Positions 6,530 through 13,889 are shown, counted from the stretch's first letter. The stretch: 15,139 nt of DNA from JAJFUI01 sp039679885 (GCA_039679885.1 JBDKUC010000189.1:1-15139), one strand, 5' to 3'. Notes: a model not told the origin generated them from the letters alone. Program-made: numbers and translations.

Positions 6530-7129
6530 ATGGCGACATTGGTTACGAAAGAAGCCCCCGATTTCACGGCTCAAGCGGTGATGCCTGACAATTCGTTTGC
6601 CGACGTGAAGCTCTCGTCGTACCGGGGAAAGTATGTGGTGTTGTTCTTTTATCCGCTGGACTTCACGTTTGTCTGCCCGTCGGAGATCATCGCCTTCGAC
6701 GCGGCGCTGGCGCAGTTCCAGAAGAAGAACGCCCAGGTGATCGGGTGCTCGGTCGACTCGCACTACACGCATCTGGCGTGGAAGAACACGCCGCGGAGTC
6801 AGGGCGGCATTGGGCCGATCCAGTATCCGCTGGTCTCCGACCTGACGAAACAGATTTCGAAAAGCTACGGAGTCCTGCTCGAAGAGGCGGGCGTCGCGTT
6901 GCGGGGCCTGTTCCTGATCGACAAGCAGGGGGTGGTCCGGCACGCGCTGATCAACGACCTGCCGTTGGGCCGCAGCATCGACGAGGCGTTGCGGGTGCTT
7001 GACGCCTTGCGGTTCCACGAGGAAAACGGCGACGTCTGCCCGGCCAACTGGCATCAGGGGCAAGAGGCGATGAGGCCGACCGCTGAGGGCGTGGCCAGCT
7101 ATCTGGCCAAGCACGGCGAGTCGGTGTGA
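6530..7129 (+). CDS. Typical 2-Cys peroxiredoxin (AhpC/Prx1 group)
   Basis: A 199-residue thiol peroxidase that reduces H2O2 and organic peroxides in the cytoplasm. The peroxidatic Cys49 lies in DFTFVCPSEI (44-53) and the resolving Cys170 in GDVCPANW (167-174), giving an intersubunit disulfide in the active dimer. Arg125 and the LRGLFLIDKQG stretch are also typical. A QGGIG motif (91-95) resembles the GGLG loop of overoxidation-sensitive enzymes, but the C-terminal YF partner is missing (the end reads SYLAKHGESV). The start is supported by GAGGGAGA at 6512-6519. The electron donor is not encoded nearby, so thioredoxin is likely but not shown. It is the last gene of the perR operon; hairpin repeats follow. 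Confidence 0.95.
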   Translation: MATLVTKEAPDFTAQAVMPDNSFADVKLSSYRGKYVVLFFYPLDFTFVCPSEIIAFDAALAQFQKKNAQVIGCSVDSHYTHLAWKNTPRSQGGIGPIQYPLVSDLTKQISKSYGVLLEEAGVALRGLFLIDKQGVVRHALINDLPLGRSIDEALRVLDALRFHEENGDVCPANWHQGQEAMRPTAEGVASYLAKHGESV

Positions 7130-7149
7130 TACAATGTTAGGAGTGTGTA

Positions 7150-7171
7150 GGACGGACTTCCTAGTCCGTCC
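7150..7171. repeat. Perfect hairpin repeat after the peroxiredoxin gene
   Basis: A 9-bp perfect inverted repeat, GGACGGACT / AGTCCGTCC, with a TCCT loop, begins 20 bases after the peroxiredoxin stop. It could end or stabilise the operon transcript, but there is no T-run, so it is not called an intrinsic terminator. It is the first of four unrelated hairpin elements up to 7392. Confidence 0.75.
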
Positions 7172-7192
7172 AGTTCAGGGACGGTAATGGCT

Positions 7193-7211
7193 CCTCTCCC
7201 TCCGGGAGAGG
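7193..7211. repeat. REP-like hairpin (CCTCTCCC/GGGAGAGG)
   Basis: An 8-bp perfect inverted repeat with a TCC loop, followed by GCTAGAGTGAGG. The CTCTCCC-tcc-GGGAGAG core with a GTGAGG flank is a recurring REP-type element in many high-GC bacteria. No coding function is seen. Confidence 0.7.
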
Positions 7212-7232
7212 GCTAGAGTGAGGACTGAAAAT

Positions 7233-7283
7233 GGAACACTGATCTGCGCTAAGTCAGCGAAGATTAGTGCTGATTAGTGTTCC
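7233..7283. repeat. Imperfect inverted repeat (GGAACACT...AGTGTTCC)
   Basis: The left arm (7233-7250) and right arm (7266-7283) pair at about 15 of 18 positions around a 15-base loop. The outer eight bases, GGAACACT and AGTGTTCC, are perfect. It lies upstream of the permease start and overlaps the start of an over-long upstream frame extension of that gene. Confidence 0.65.
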
Positions 7284-7341
7284 GTGGATTTCTGATCTTG
7301 GCGTGTTGTCGGGGCCAAGACAGGCGGATTGCAAAGGCGTT

Positions 7342-7392
7342 TGTAGTTCCGGCTTTCGCCGGTCATTTTCCGCCTAAAGGCGGGACTACGAA
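7342..7392. repeat. Inverted REP pair (GTAGTTCCGGC... / ...GGCGGGACTACGAA)
   Basis: Two REP-like units face each other: TTGTAGTTCCGGCTTTCGCC from about 7341, and CCGCCTAAAGGCGGGACTAC from about 7370. Each contains its own short hairpin (CCGGCTTTCGCCGG; CGCCTAAAGGCG), and the two pair with each other imperfectly. The unit recurs within the repeats at 103-571 and, inverted, at 8729-8751. Confidence 0.75.
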
Positions 7393-7432
7393 TGCAGTCC
7401 ACCTCGCTCAATGTGCCCGACCTGTGATCGGC

Positions 7433-8725
7433 ATGCAAATCGCAATCAGCATCCTTGAGGAAAGTTGGTCGGTTCTTGGGCAAATGGCCCCCTACCTGCT
7501 CTTCGGTTTTCTCGCGGCCGGCGTGCTTTCGATTTGGATCTCGCCGGAGTTCGTCGAGCGGCACCTGGGCGGCCGTGGGTTCAAGCCGGTGTTGAAGGCG
7601 GCCATCCTGGGCGTCCCGCTGCCGCTCTGTTCGTGCGGCGTTATTCCCGTGGGGGCCTCGCTCCGACGCCACGGCGCCAGCCGCGCCGCGACGACCTCGT
7701 TCCTCCTCTCGACGCCGCAGACGGGCGTCGACAGCATCCTAATCACCTACGCGTTGCTCGGACTGCTGTTCGCCGTCTATCGGCCGGTGATCGCGCTGGC
7801 CACGGGCCTGCTGGGCGGCCTGCTGGTGATGCTCGTTGCGCAGAACGGAAAACAGGAGGCGACGGACGCTCATGAGCATGGCGAGTGCACCGACGCCTGC
7901 TGCAAGGGCGATCGATCGCGGGGCCGGCTGCGACGCATGCTGGAGCACGGCTTTGTCACGCTGCCGCGCGACGTCGGTTTGCCGCTGTTGATCGGCGTCG
8001 TCATTGCCGGTGCGATCACCGCGCTGGTGCCGCAGCCGAATGAGTTGCGGCCGTATCTCGGCGGCGGGATTCTGTCCATTCTGCTGATGATGGCCGTTGG
8101 CGTGCCGCTTTATGTCTGCGCGTCGGCGTCGGTGCCCATCGCCGCGGGGCTGATTCACCTCGGGGCTTCGCCGGGCGCCGCGCTCGCCTTCTTGATTGCG
8201 GGTCCCGCGACCAACGCGGCGACGATCGCGACGATCTGGAAGTTGCTCGGCAAGCGGTCCGCCGCGTTGTATGTGTTCACCATCGCCATCAGCGCCGTCG
8301 GCGGAGGGCTGTTGCTGGACTGGCTCATGCCGGCCGCTCACGCGGCTGTGCCTCCGCTTGCCCCCACGGGGCACCATGTCCACGGCGAGATGGGGCCGAT
8401 GTGGCTGTCGACTTTCTGGGCGATCGTCCTGCTGGGCGTTCTGGCGTTTTCCTACATGAAACGGCCGGCAGCCGAGCGTTCGTCGGGCGAGCCGGCCGCG
8501 GAAAACCTGGAGTTGGCGATCGCTGGCATGACGTGCCAACACTGTGTGGCGGCCGTGCGACGTGCGTTGACCGCCTGCCGCGGCGTGACGGCCGTCGAGG
8601 TGGACCTGGCCCGCGGCCGGGCGATGGTTTTCGGCGACGACCTGGATCGCGGCCAGCTCGTGGCCGCGGTCGCCACGGTCGGATTCAGGGCAGAGTCCGC
8701 CGCCGAACACGCCTGCGGGTCTTAG
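7433..8725 (+). CDS. SO_0444-type Cu/Zn efflux permease with C-terminal HMA domain
   Basis: A 430-residue membrane transporter. Several hydrophobic helices span about 18-36, 101-136, 180-199, 211-243, 250-270, 278-300 and 325-342. The family signature is clear: LPLCSCGVIPVGASLRRHGA (63-82), then SFLLSTPQTGVDSI (89-102), with LYVCASASVPIA (226-237) and GPATNAATIA (257-266) later. A cytoplasmic loop has a metal-binding-like HEHGECTDACC (147-157). Residues 359-430 form an HMA domain with GMTCQHC (365-371). Related proteins export copper or zinc; the exact metal is not determined by sequence. An upstream GTG at 7277 would add 52 residues translated from repeats, so the ATG at 7433 is chosen. Its ribosome-binding site is weak. 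The repeat cluster probably separates it from the perR operon. Confidence 0.88.
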   Translation: MQIAISILEESWSVLGQMAPYLLFGFLAAGVLSIWISPEFVERHLGGRGFKPVLKAAILGVPLPLCSCGVIPVGASLRRHGASRAATTSFLLSTPQTGVDSILITYALLGLLFAVYRPVIALATGLLGGLLVMLVAQNGKQEATDAHEHGECTDACCKGDRSRGRLRRMLEHGFVTLPRDVGLPLLIGVVIAGAITALVPQPNELRPYLGGGILSILLMMAVGVPLYVCASASVPIAAGLIHLGASPGAALAFLIAGPATNAATIATIWKLLGKRSAALYVFTIAISAVGGGLLLDWLMPAAHAAVPPLAPTGHHVHGEMGPMWLSTFWAIVLLGVLAFSYMKRPAAERSSGEPAAENLELAIAGMTCQHCVAAVRRALTACRGVTAVEVDLARGRAMVFGDDLDRGQLVAAVATVGFRAESAAEHACGS

Positions 8726-8728
8726 CAG

Positions 8729-8751
8729 TTCGTAGTTCCGCCTTCAGGCGG
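8729..8751 (-). repeat. REP-like hairpin after the permease gene
   Basis: TTCGTAGTTCCGCC then TTCAGGCGG forms a CCGCC/GGCGG stem with a TTCA loop. It is the reverse-complement orientation of the REP core at 7370-7392 and within 355-571. It starts three bases after the permease stop codon. Confidence 0.75.
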
Positions 8752-8807
8752 CGCGGGATGGCCGGGCGCGATGCTGACGCTTGTCGTGAGCACGAGGACG
8801 CGGCAAA

Positions 8808-8845
8808 CATGCTTGCTGTCTCGCTGCGCTCGCTTAGCAAGCATG
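8808..8845. repeat. 10-bp perfect inverted repeat upstream of argH
   Basis: CATGCTTGCT (8808-8817) and AGCAAGCATG (8836-8845) pair perfectly around an 18-base loop that itself alternates GCTCGC/GCTGCG. The element lies in the 274-base gap before argH, which also holds the REP unit at 8729 but no recognisable gene. Function is unknown; it may be another dispersed repeat or a transcript-end structure for the permease gene. Confidence 0.7.
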
Positions 8846-8987
8846 GCACCCATAAGGCACCATTTGTTTGAGACGCTGCACCAGTTTGCCCCCGTCCCGC
8901 CGAGCGGCTTGCATGGCTACGAATCGGCCCCGGTTTGTGGTAGACTTGGGGGGTGCATTCGTCAGTACCTTAGCCAATTGGACGATC

Positions 8988-8993
8988 AGGAGG
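8988..8993 (+). promoter_or_regulatory. Strong Shine-Dalgarno site fixing the argH GTG start
   Basis: AGGAGG lies six bases before the GTG at 9000. It decides the start: the frame is open upstream to an ATG at 8868, but only the GTG gives the family N-terminus (ADKPWSG) and standard length. Confidence 0.85.
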
Positions 8994-8999
8994 GGGGCT

Positions 9000-10382
9000 G
9001 TGGCCGACAAGCCGTGGAGCGGGGTGTTCGATCAGGCGACGGACCGTCGCGTTGAGGAGTTCACCGAGAGCGTGAGCTTCGATCGCCGCCTCGCTGCGCA
9101 AGACATTGCCGGCTCGATCGCGCACGTCCAGATGCTGGCCAAGGTGGCCCTTGTCACGGCCGATGAGTGTCGCCAGATCGAGGAGGGCCTGCGGGAGATC
9201 GGCCGCGAGATCGAGCAGGGACGGTTCGAGTTCCGCGTAGAGCTTGAAGACATCCACATGCACGTCGAGCGGGCGCTGATCGACCGGCTCGGAGACGTCG
9301 GCCGGAAGCTCCATACGGCCCGGAGCCGGAACGATCAGGTGGCCACCGATCTGCGGCTTTGGGTCCGCTGGGCGATCGACCAGATCGACGCGCGATTGGC
9401 CGCGCTCCAAGTGTCGTTCGTCGGGCGGTGCGACCGAGACGCCGATGTGGTGCTGCCGGGTTATACGCACCTGCGGCGTGCCCAGCCGGTGCTGGCCCCG
9501 CACTACTGGTTGGCCTATTGCGAGAAGTTCCAGCGCGACCGGGGACGGCTGGCCGATTGCCGGCGGCGGACCAGCGTGCTGCCACTGGGGGCTGCGGCGC
9601 TGGCTGGCACCAGTCTGCCAATTGACCGGCATGACGTGGCCGACCGACTCGGGTTTGACGAAGTGGCGGCCAACAGCCTCGATGCGTCGAGCGACCGCGA
9701 TTTCCTGATCGAGTTCGCCTTCGTGTTGACGATGGTGGCCGAGCACCTGAGCGGCTGGGCCGAAGAGTGGATCCTCTGGTCCACGGCCGAATTCGATTTT
9801 CTGAAGCTGCCGGAAAGCTTCTGCACCGGCTCGTCGATCATGCCGCAGAAGATCAACCCGGACGTGCTCGAGTTGACTCGCGGGAAGACGGGTCGCGTGG
9901 TCGGCAATTTGCAGGCCCTGTTGGTGCTCCAAAAAGGCTTGCCGCTGGCGTACAACCGGGACCTTCAGGAAGCGACGCGGCCGATGATGGACTCGTTCGA
10001 CACGGTCTCGGCCTGTCTGGAGCTGGCGGCGCCGCTGGTCGCGGCCACGGAGCTGAATCGGCCGGTGATCGCCGAGCGGCTCGATCGGGGCTATCTGGAC
10101 GCGACGACGCTGATGGAGCACCTGATCCGTCGCGGCATCCCGCAGCGGACCGCCCACGGTTTGGTCGGCCGGCTGGTTCGGAAGGCGATGGACCGTGGCG
10201 TGCGGCTTTCCGATCTGCTGCTCGACGATTTCCGCGACGCCGATCCAAGTTTGGACGCGAGCGTCTACGACGTGCTCGGCCCGGACAAGGCCGTGGACGC
10301 CATGAGGAGTTACGGATCGACCGGTCCCGCGCAGGTCGGCGAGCAGGTGCGGCGTTGGAAGGAACGTTTGCAGTTGGGGTGA
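9000..10382 (+). CDS. argH: Argininosuccinate lyase
   Basis: A 460-residue cytoplasmic enzyme that splits argininosuccinate into arginine and fumarate, the last step of arginine synthesis; it acts as a tetramer. The N-terminus KPWSGVF, then DIAGSIAH (35-42), KLHTARSRNDQVATD (103-117), YTHLRRAQP (155-163), NSLDASSDRDF (225-235) and the fumarate-lyase signature GSSIMPQKINPD (277-288) are all in the expected order. Ser278/Ser279 lie in the flexible catalytic loop and His157 matches the conserved active-site region. The residue after Lys284 is Ile where many ArgH proteins have Lys or Arg. The length equals the family norm. No other arginine gene is adjacent, so it appears to be transcribed alone or with unknown neighbours. 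Confidence 0.96.
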   Translation: MADKPWSGVFDQATDRRVEEFTESVSFDRRLAAQDIAGSIAHVQMLAKVALVTADECRQIEEGLREIGREIEQGRFEFRVELEDIHMHVERALIDRLGDVGRKLHTARSRNDQVATDLRLWVRWAIDQIDARLAALQVSFVGRCDRDADVVLPGYTHLRRAQPVLAPHYWLAYCEKFQRDRGRLADCRRRTSVLPLGAAALAGTSLPIDRHDVADRLGFDEVAANSLDASSDRDFLIEFAFVLTMVAEHLSGWAEEWILWSTAEFDFLKLPESFCTGSSIMPQKINPDVLELTRGKTGRVVGNLQALLVLQKGLPLAYNRDLQEATRPMMDSFDTVSACLELAAPLVAATELNRPVIAERLDRGYLDATTLMEHLIRRGIPQRTAHGLVGRLVRKAMDRGVRLSDLLLDDFRDADPSLDASVYDVLGPDKAVDAMRSYGSTGPAQVGEQVRRWKERLQLG

Positions 10383-10428
10383 GTTGGATGTCGCCAAGGT
10401 TGGGTGGGGGAGCTGTTGTTTGAGGGGC

Positions 10429-10515
10429 TCACGCGGAGCGTGATGAGTACGGAGAAGTAGGCGACCGGCACGTGCATCACGCGGAGCGTGATGAGTACAA
10501 AGAAGCGTGATGCGT
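10429..10515 (+). repeat. Direct repeats of a TCACGC-GGA-GCGTGA hairpin
   Basis: A 22-base unit, TCACGCGGAGCGTGA followed by TGAGTAC, occurs at 10429-10450 and 10477-10498. A third partial copy (GCGTGATGCGTAC) follows from about 10505. Each full unit is a 6-bp hairpin with a GGA loop. The repeats fill the argH-HEAT gene gap and extend the downstream open frame artificially by 17 codons. Confidence 0.8.
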
Positions 10516-10538
10516 ACAAAGAAGCGAAAACGAATGTT

Positions 10539-12752
10539 ATGAGTCTTCGTCACCTGGTTCGCAGTATCGTTCTGGTTCTGGCAGTTCTGACGGCGGCGTC
10601 GGCGTTCGCGCAGGCGCCGAGGGCCAGGTCGCGAAGGCCGGCGGCGAAACCGGCCGCTCAGGACGCCTTGCCGGAAGACCCGGCGGTGGCGGCCGTCCTG
10701 CAGACGAAGCCCGCGGCGCCGGCCGAATGCGTTAAGGCGGCCAGAGTCTTGGCCGACCTGGGGCGTCCCGATTTGGCTAAGGGATTTGTCAAGAAGGCGC
10801 TCGACGCCAATCTGGACCAGAACCAATTGGCCGACCTGGGTGAGCAAATGGGGTCGAAGACGTTTCTCGACCTCGGTGGGCTAGCGGCCTTGCAGCCCGA
10901 GGGGAAGCGACTCTCTGACGCGGTGATCGCCGCATTGAACGCGCGGCTGCAAGACCCAAAGCGCATCGCGGCCCTCGTTCAGCAGCTACAGGCGTCGGGA
11001 GAGAACGAGCGGTTTCGAGCTGCGACGAGCCTGCAGCAGGTCGGGGCGGCCGCCGTCGGACCGCTGCTGGCGGTGCTGGCCGATCCGGCGCGTTCGGCCG
11101 AACACGCCAACGTGAGGATCGTTCTGACCGAGATGGGCCGGGCGGCGCGTGGTCCGCTGGTTGCCGTGGTCGAGGGCGCCGATCCGAAGCTGGCTGTCGA
11201 GGCCATGCGGGTCTTGGGCGCGGCGAATGACCCCAGCGTTGCTTGCGCGATGCTGAGGGCGCGCTATGCGGACCAGAGCCCGCTGATGCTTCGCGCGGCC
11301 GCCGAAAGCGAGCTTGAGCGGCTGACCGGCAGCGTTCCGTCGCGAGCGAAGGCGGTGAAGCTGCTGACCGACTCGGCCCGGGCCTATTTCGATCGTCATC
11401 AAACGCCCCCCGGCGTGGTCGACGGCCGGGTGGAGCAATGGAGCTGGGATGAGACGCTCCGGCGCGCGGTTGCGCGGGACGTTACGCCGGCCGAAGCAGC
11501 AAGGACGCTGGCCGCCCGTCGGGCGAGCGACGCTTATGTGATCGCGCCGGAGGAGCCGCCCGTCCGCCTGTTGTACTTGGCGACGATGCTCGAGGCCGCG
11601 GCCTACCAGAAGGGGCTCGATCGGCCCTGGGACGACAAGTCGCAGCCGCTCGATGAAGCGAGAAAATTCGGCGTCAAGACGATTGAACAGTTGCTCGAAG
11701 ACGCGATGGCCCACGGCCACGCGGCCGCAGCGGCGGCGGCCGCCCGGTTGCTTGGCGAGATGGGCACGGCTCGCGAGCTTTTGGCCGAAGGGGCGAAGCC
11801 GTCGCCGTTGGCCGTTGCGGCGCAAAACGCCGATCGGCGGCTGCGTTTGGCGGCGGTCGAGGCAATCGTCCGATTGCAGCCGGAGCGGCCATTCGCCGGA
11901 TCGAGCTATGTCTTGGACGCGCTCGGGTTCCTTGCGGCAAGCAGCGGCGAACGTGGCGCGTTGGTGGGCTGCCCGAACGCGGACGAGGCCCGCGACTTGG
12001 CCGGCATGTTGACGGCGGCCGGCTATCGCGTTCGCACCTGCTTCGACGGCAAGGATCTGCTCTATCAGGCGTCGCGGTCGGCCGACTATGAACTGGCTTT
12101 GGTTGACGTGCGGATCGATCATCCGCCGGTGGCCTCGCTGGTCCAGCAATTGAGACACGACTCGCGGACCGCGTCGCTTCGCGTCGGGCTCATCGCGGCG
12201 GCGGGCTATTTCCAACGGGCGGAGCACGTGGCCAAGTCCGATCCGCTGAGCCGAGCGTTCTCGCGGCCCCGCGACCCGAAGGCCTTCCGCTGGCAACTCG
12301 ACGAGCTGGCCGCCATCGATCCGCAGGAGGTCGTCAGCTTCGAGACGCGGCAACGTCAGGCGGCCAGGGCGCTCGAGCTGTTGGCCGAGCTGGGCCGGTC
12401 GTCCAGCCGGCTCTACGATGTCCGCCGGGTGCAAGACTCCGTCCTTCTGACGTTGGTCAACCCGCGGCTGGCTGCCAAAGCCGTCGCCGTGCTGGCAAGC
12501 GTGAACTCGGCCGAGGCTCAGAGGGCGTTGCTGGAGGTGGCGAGTCGACCGTCTCGGCCGTTGAAGCTGCGGCAGGCGGCCTCGGCCGCGTTCCGCCAGA
12601 ACGTGCAAACGCACGGCATCCTGCTGACCGCCGGCGAAATCCGACGGCAGTATGACCGCTATAATCAAAGCGAGAAAGCGGATCGAGCGACGCAACAGTT
12701 GTTGGGACGAATTCTCGACAGCCTCGAAGCCTCGCCGCATAAGAACCCATAA
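10539..12752 (+). CDS. Secreted HEAT-repeat protein with a degenerate receiver-like domain
   Basis: Starting at the ATG at 10539 the protein has 737 residues and a clear signal peptide (MSLRHLVRSIVLVLAVLTAA, likely cut after AFA at 24). A basic Ala/Pro/Arg linker follows. Alpha-helical HEAT-like repeats run at about 140-265, 385-455 and 600-700 (for example FRAATSLQQVGAAAVGPLLAVL and LRLAAVEAIVRL). Between the latter two, residues about 473-590 resemble a CheY-type receiver: ALVGCPNADEARDLAGMLTA, AGYRVRTCFDG, then YELALVDVRID with Asp523 at the phospho-acceptor position. The N-terminal acidic pair and the C-terminal lysine are not evident, so phosphorylation is doubtful. The longer frame from 10488 is translated repeat. 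No strong Shine-Dalgarno site is visible. Function is unknown; HEAT proteins usually bind other proteins. Confidence 0.8.
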   Translation: MSLRHLVRSIVLVLAVLTAASAFAQAPRARSRRPAAKPAAQDALPEDPAVAAVLQTKPAAPAECVKAARVLADLGRPDLAKGFVKKALDANLDQNQLADLGEQMGSKTFLDLGGLAALQPEGKRLSDAVIAALNARLQDPKRIAALVQQLQASGENERFRAATSLQQVGAAAVGPLLAVLADPARSAEHANVRIVLTEMGRAARGPLVAVVEGADPKLAVEAMRVLGAANDPSVACAMLRARYADQSPLMLRAAAESELERLTGSVPSRAKAVKLLTDSARAYFDRHQTPPGVVDGRVEQWSWDETLRRAVARDVTPAEAARTLAARRASDAYVIAPEEPPVRLLYLATMLEAAAYQKGLDRPWDDKSQPLDEARKFGVKTIEQLLEDAMAHGHAAAAAAAARLLGEMGTARELLAEGAKPSPLAVAAQNADRRLRLAAVEAIVRLQPERPFAGSSYVLDALGFLAASSGERGALVGCPNADEARDLAGMLTAAGYRVRTCFDGKDLLYQASRSADYELALVDVRIDHPPVASLVQQLRHDSRTASLRVGLIAAAGYFQRAEHVAKSDPLSRAFSRPRDPKAFRWQLDELAAIDPQEVVSFETRQRQAARALELLAELGRSSSRLYDVRRVQDSVLLTLVNPRLAAKAVAVLASVNSAEAQRALLEVASRPSRPLKLRQAASAAFRQNVQTHGILLTAGEIRRQYDRYNQSEKADRATQQLLGRILDSLEASPHKNP

Positions 12753-12828
12753 CTGCCGACTGCCCACTGCCGACTGCCGACTGCCGACTATCCACTACCC
12801 ACTATCCACTATCCACTACCCACTATCT
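12752..12828 (+). repeat. 7-bp tandem array (11 units) upstream of the sigma-54 activator
   Basis: Exactly eleven 7-bp units begin at the last base of the HEAT-gene stop codon: five ACTGCCG/ACTGCCC units, then six ACTATCC/ACTACCC/ACTATCT units. Only five bases (CCTCC) separate the array from the GTG start at 12834, so it fills essentially the whole intergenic space. The unit and its orientation relative to the downstream gene match those of 4115-4256. Confidence 0.93.
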
Positions 12829-12833
12829 CCTCC

Positions 12834-13886
12834 GTGTCCCGCGTTCCAGCCAACTGCGATCTGAACCAAACGGGGCCGCCGATTCCGGAACTGATCGGGT
12901 CGGGACCAGCGATGGAGAAGGTCTATCGGCTGACGCGGCGCGTGGCTCGATCGAGCGCGTCGGTGCTGCTGCTGGGCGAGACGGGGACCGGCAAGGAACT
13001 GATTGCGAAGGCGATTCACCGGCTCAGCCCGCGTGGGAGTGGCCCGTTCATCCGGGTGAATTGCGGGGCGCTGGCGGAGAACCTGCTCGAGAGCGAGTTG
13101 TTTGGGCACGTTCGCGGGGCGTTCACCGGCGCGGTTGACAACCGGACGGGCCGGTTCGAGGCCGCCCACACCGGCACCGTCTTTCTTGACGAAATCAACT
13201 GCACGACGCCGAAGCTCCAGGTCAAGCTGCTCCGCGTCCTGCAAGAGCACGAGTTCGAACGGGTGGGCGACACGCAGACGATCCGCGTCAACACGCGCGT
13301 GATCGCCGCGAGCAATCGCGATCTGCTCGAAGAGGCCGAGGCGGGGCGGTTCCGCGAGGATCTCTATTACCGGCTCAACGTGGTGACGATCTGGCTGCCG
13401 CCGCTGCGAGAACGCCGGGAAGACATTCCGTCGTTGGTCGGCCATTTCCTGGGGCTGTACAGTCAGGAGAACTTCCGCGAGCCGCCGCGGATCGAGCCGG
13501 CCGCCATGCGGGCGCTGTTGGACTACTCTTGGCCGGGCAACGTCCGCGAGCTTCAGAATTACATCGAGCGGGCGGTTGTGCTGGCGCCTGGCGACGAAAT
13601 CACGACGGACCTGCTGCCCGAGACGCTGCTGGGCGGCAAGCCTCGCCGCATCGGCCGCGCATCCGACCCAGAGACGCTCGCCGCCGACCTGGTCCGGCAG
13701 GGGATCGAGAGGGCCGGCCCGCAGTCCGAGGACCTCTACGCCGCCGTGGTGAATCGGGTCGAGCGGGAGCTGTTTGCCCAGGTGCTCGCGGCGTGCGAGG
13801 GGGTGCAAATCAAGGCGGCCGAGCGGCTCGGCATCAGCCGCAACACGTTGCACAAGAAGCTCAAGGAATTCGGGCTGGAAAAGTAG
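12834..13886 (+). CDS. Sigma-54-dependent transcriptional activator (bEBP), no receiver domain
   Basis: A 350-residue AAA+ activator. It goes almost straight into the central domain: GETGTGKE (Walker A, 48-55), ESELFGHVRGAFTGA (86-100, with an intact sigma-54-contacting GAFTGA loop), TVFLDE (Walker B, 115-120), FREDLYYRLNV (173-183, arginine-finger region) and WPGNVREL near 235-242. A Fis-type helix-turn-helix ends the protein (IKAAERLGISRNTLHKKL, about 325-342). It lacks any N-terminal receiver, GAF or PAS domain, so its activity is probably set by a separate partner or by its level. The start is the GTG at 12834, five bases after the repeat array, with no Shine-Dalgarno site; a later start would cut into the AAA+ domain. 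The CcsA-like gene begins three bases after its stop, implying co-translation. Targets are unknown. Confidence 0.93.
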   Translation: MSRVPANCDLNQTGPPIPELIGSGPAMEKVYRLTRRVARSSASVLLLGETGTGKELIAKAIHRLSPRGSGPFIRVNCGALAENLLESELFGHVRGAFTGAVDNRTGRFEAAHTGTVFLDEINCTTPKLQVKLLRVLQEHEFERVGDTQTIRVNTRVIAASNRDLLEEAEAGRFREDLYYRLNVVTIWLPPLRERREDIPSLVGHFLGLYSQENFREPPRIEPAAMRALLDYSWPGNVRELQNYIERAVVLAPGDEITTDLLPETLLGGKPRRIGRASDPETLAADLVRQGIERAGPQSEDLYAAVVNRVERELFAQVLAACEGVQIKAAERLGISRNTLHKKLKEFGLEK

Positions 13887-13889
13887 ACC

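Noticed and set aside
7150..7171. Intrinsic terminator for the perR operon
   Set aside because: The stem is perfect but no T-run follows it on either strand. It is kept as a repeat only.
9831..9866. Loss of ArgH activity from the Ile in the MPQKINPD loop
   Set aside because: The fumarate-lyase signature allows any residue between the Lys and Asn, and all other active-site motifs are intact.
8970..10847. Minus-strand open frame of 625 codons across argH and the HEAT gene start
   Set aside because: It is antisense to a certain argH and crosses a repeat-filled gap. Its translation is low-complexity Arg/Gln/His-rich with no motif.
10986..12767. Minus-strand open frame of 593 codons opposite the HEAT gene
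   Set aside because: It is a shadow frame in GC-rich DNA. The plus-strand protein has a signal peptide and regular helical repeats, which the antisense frame lacks.
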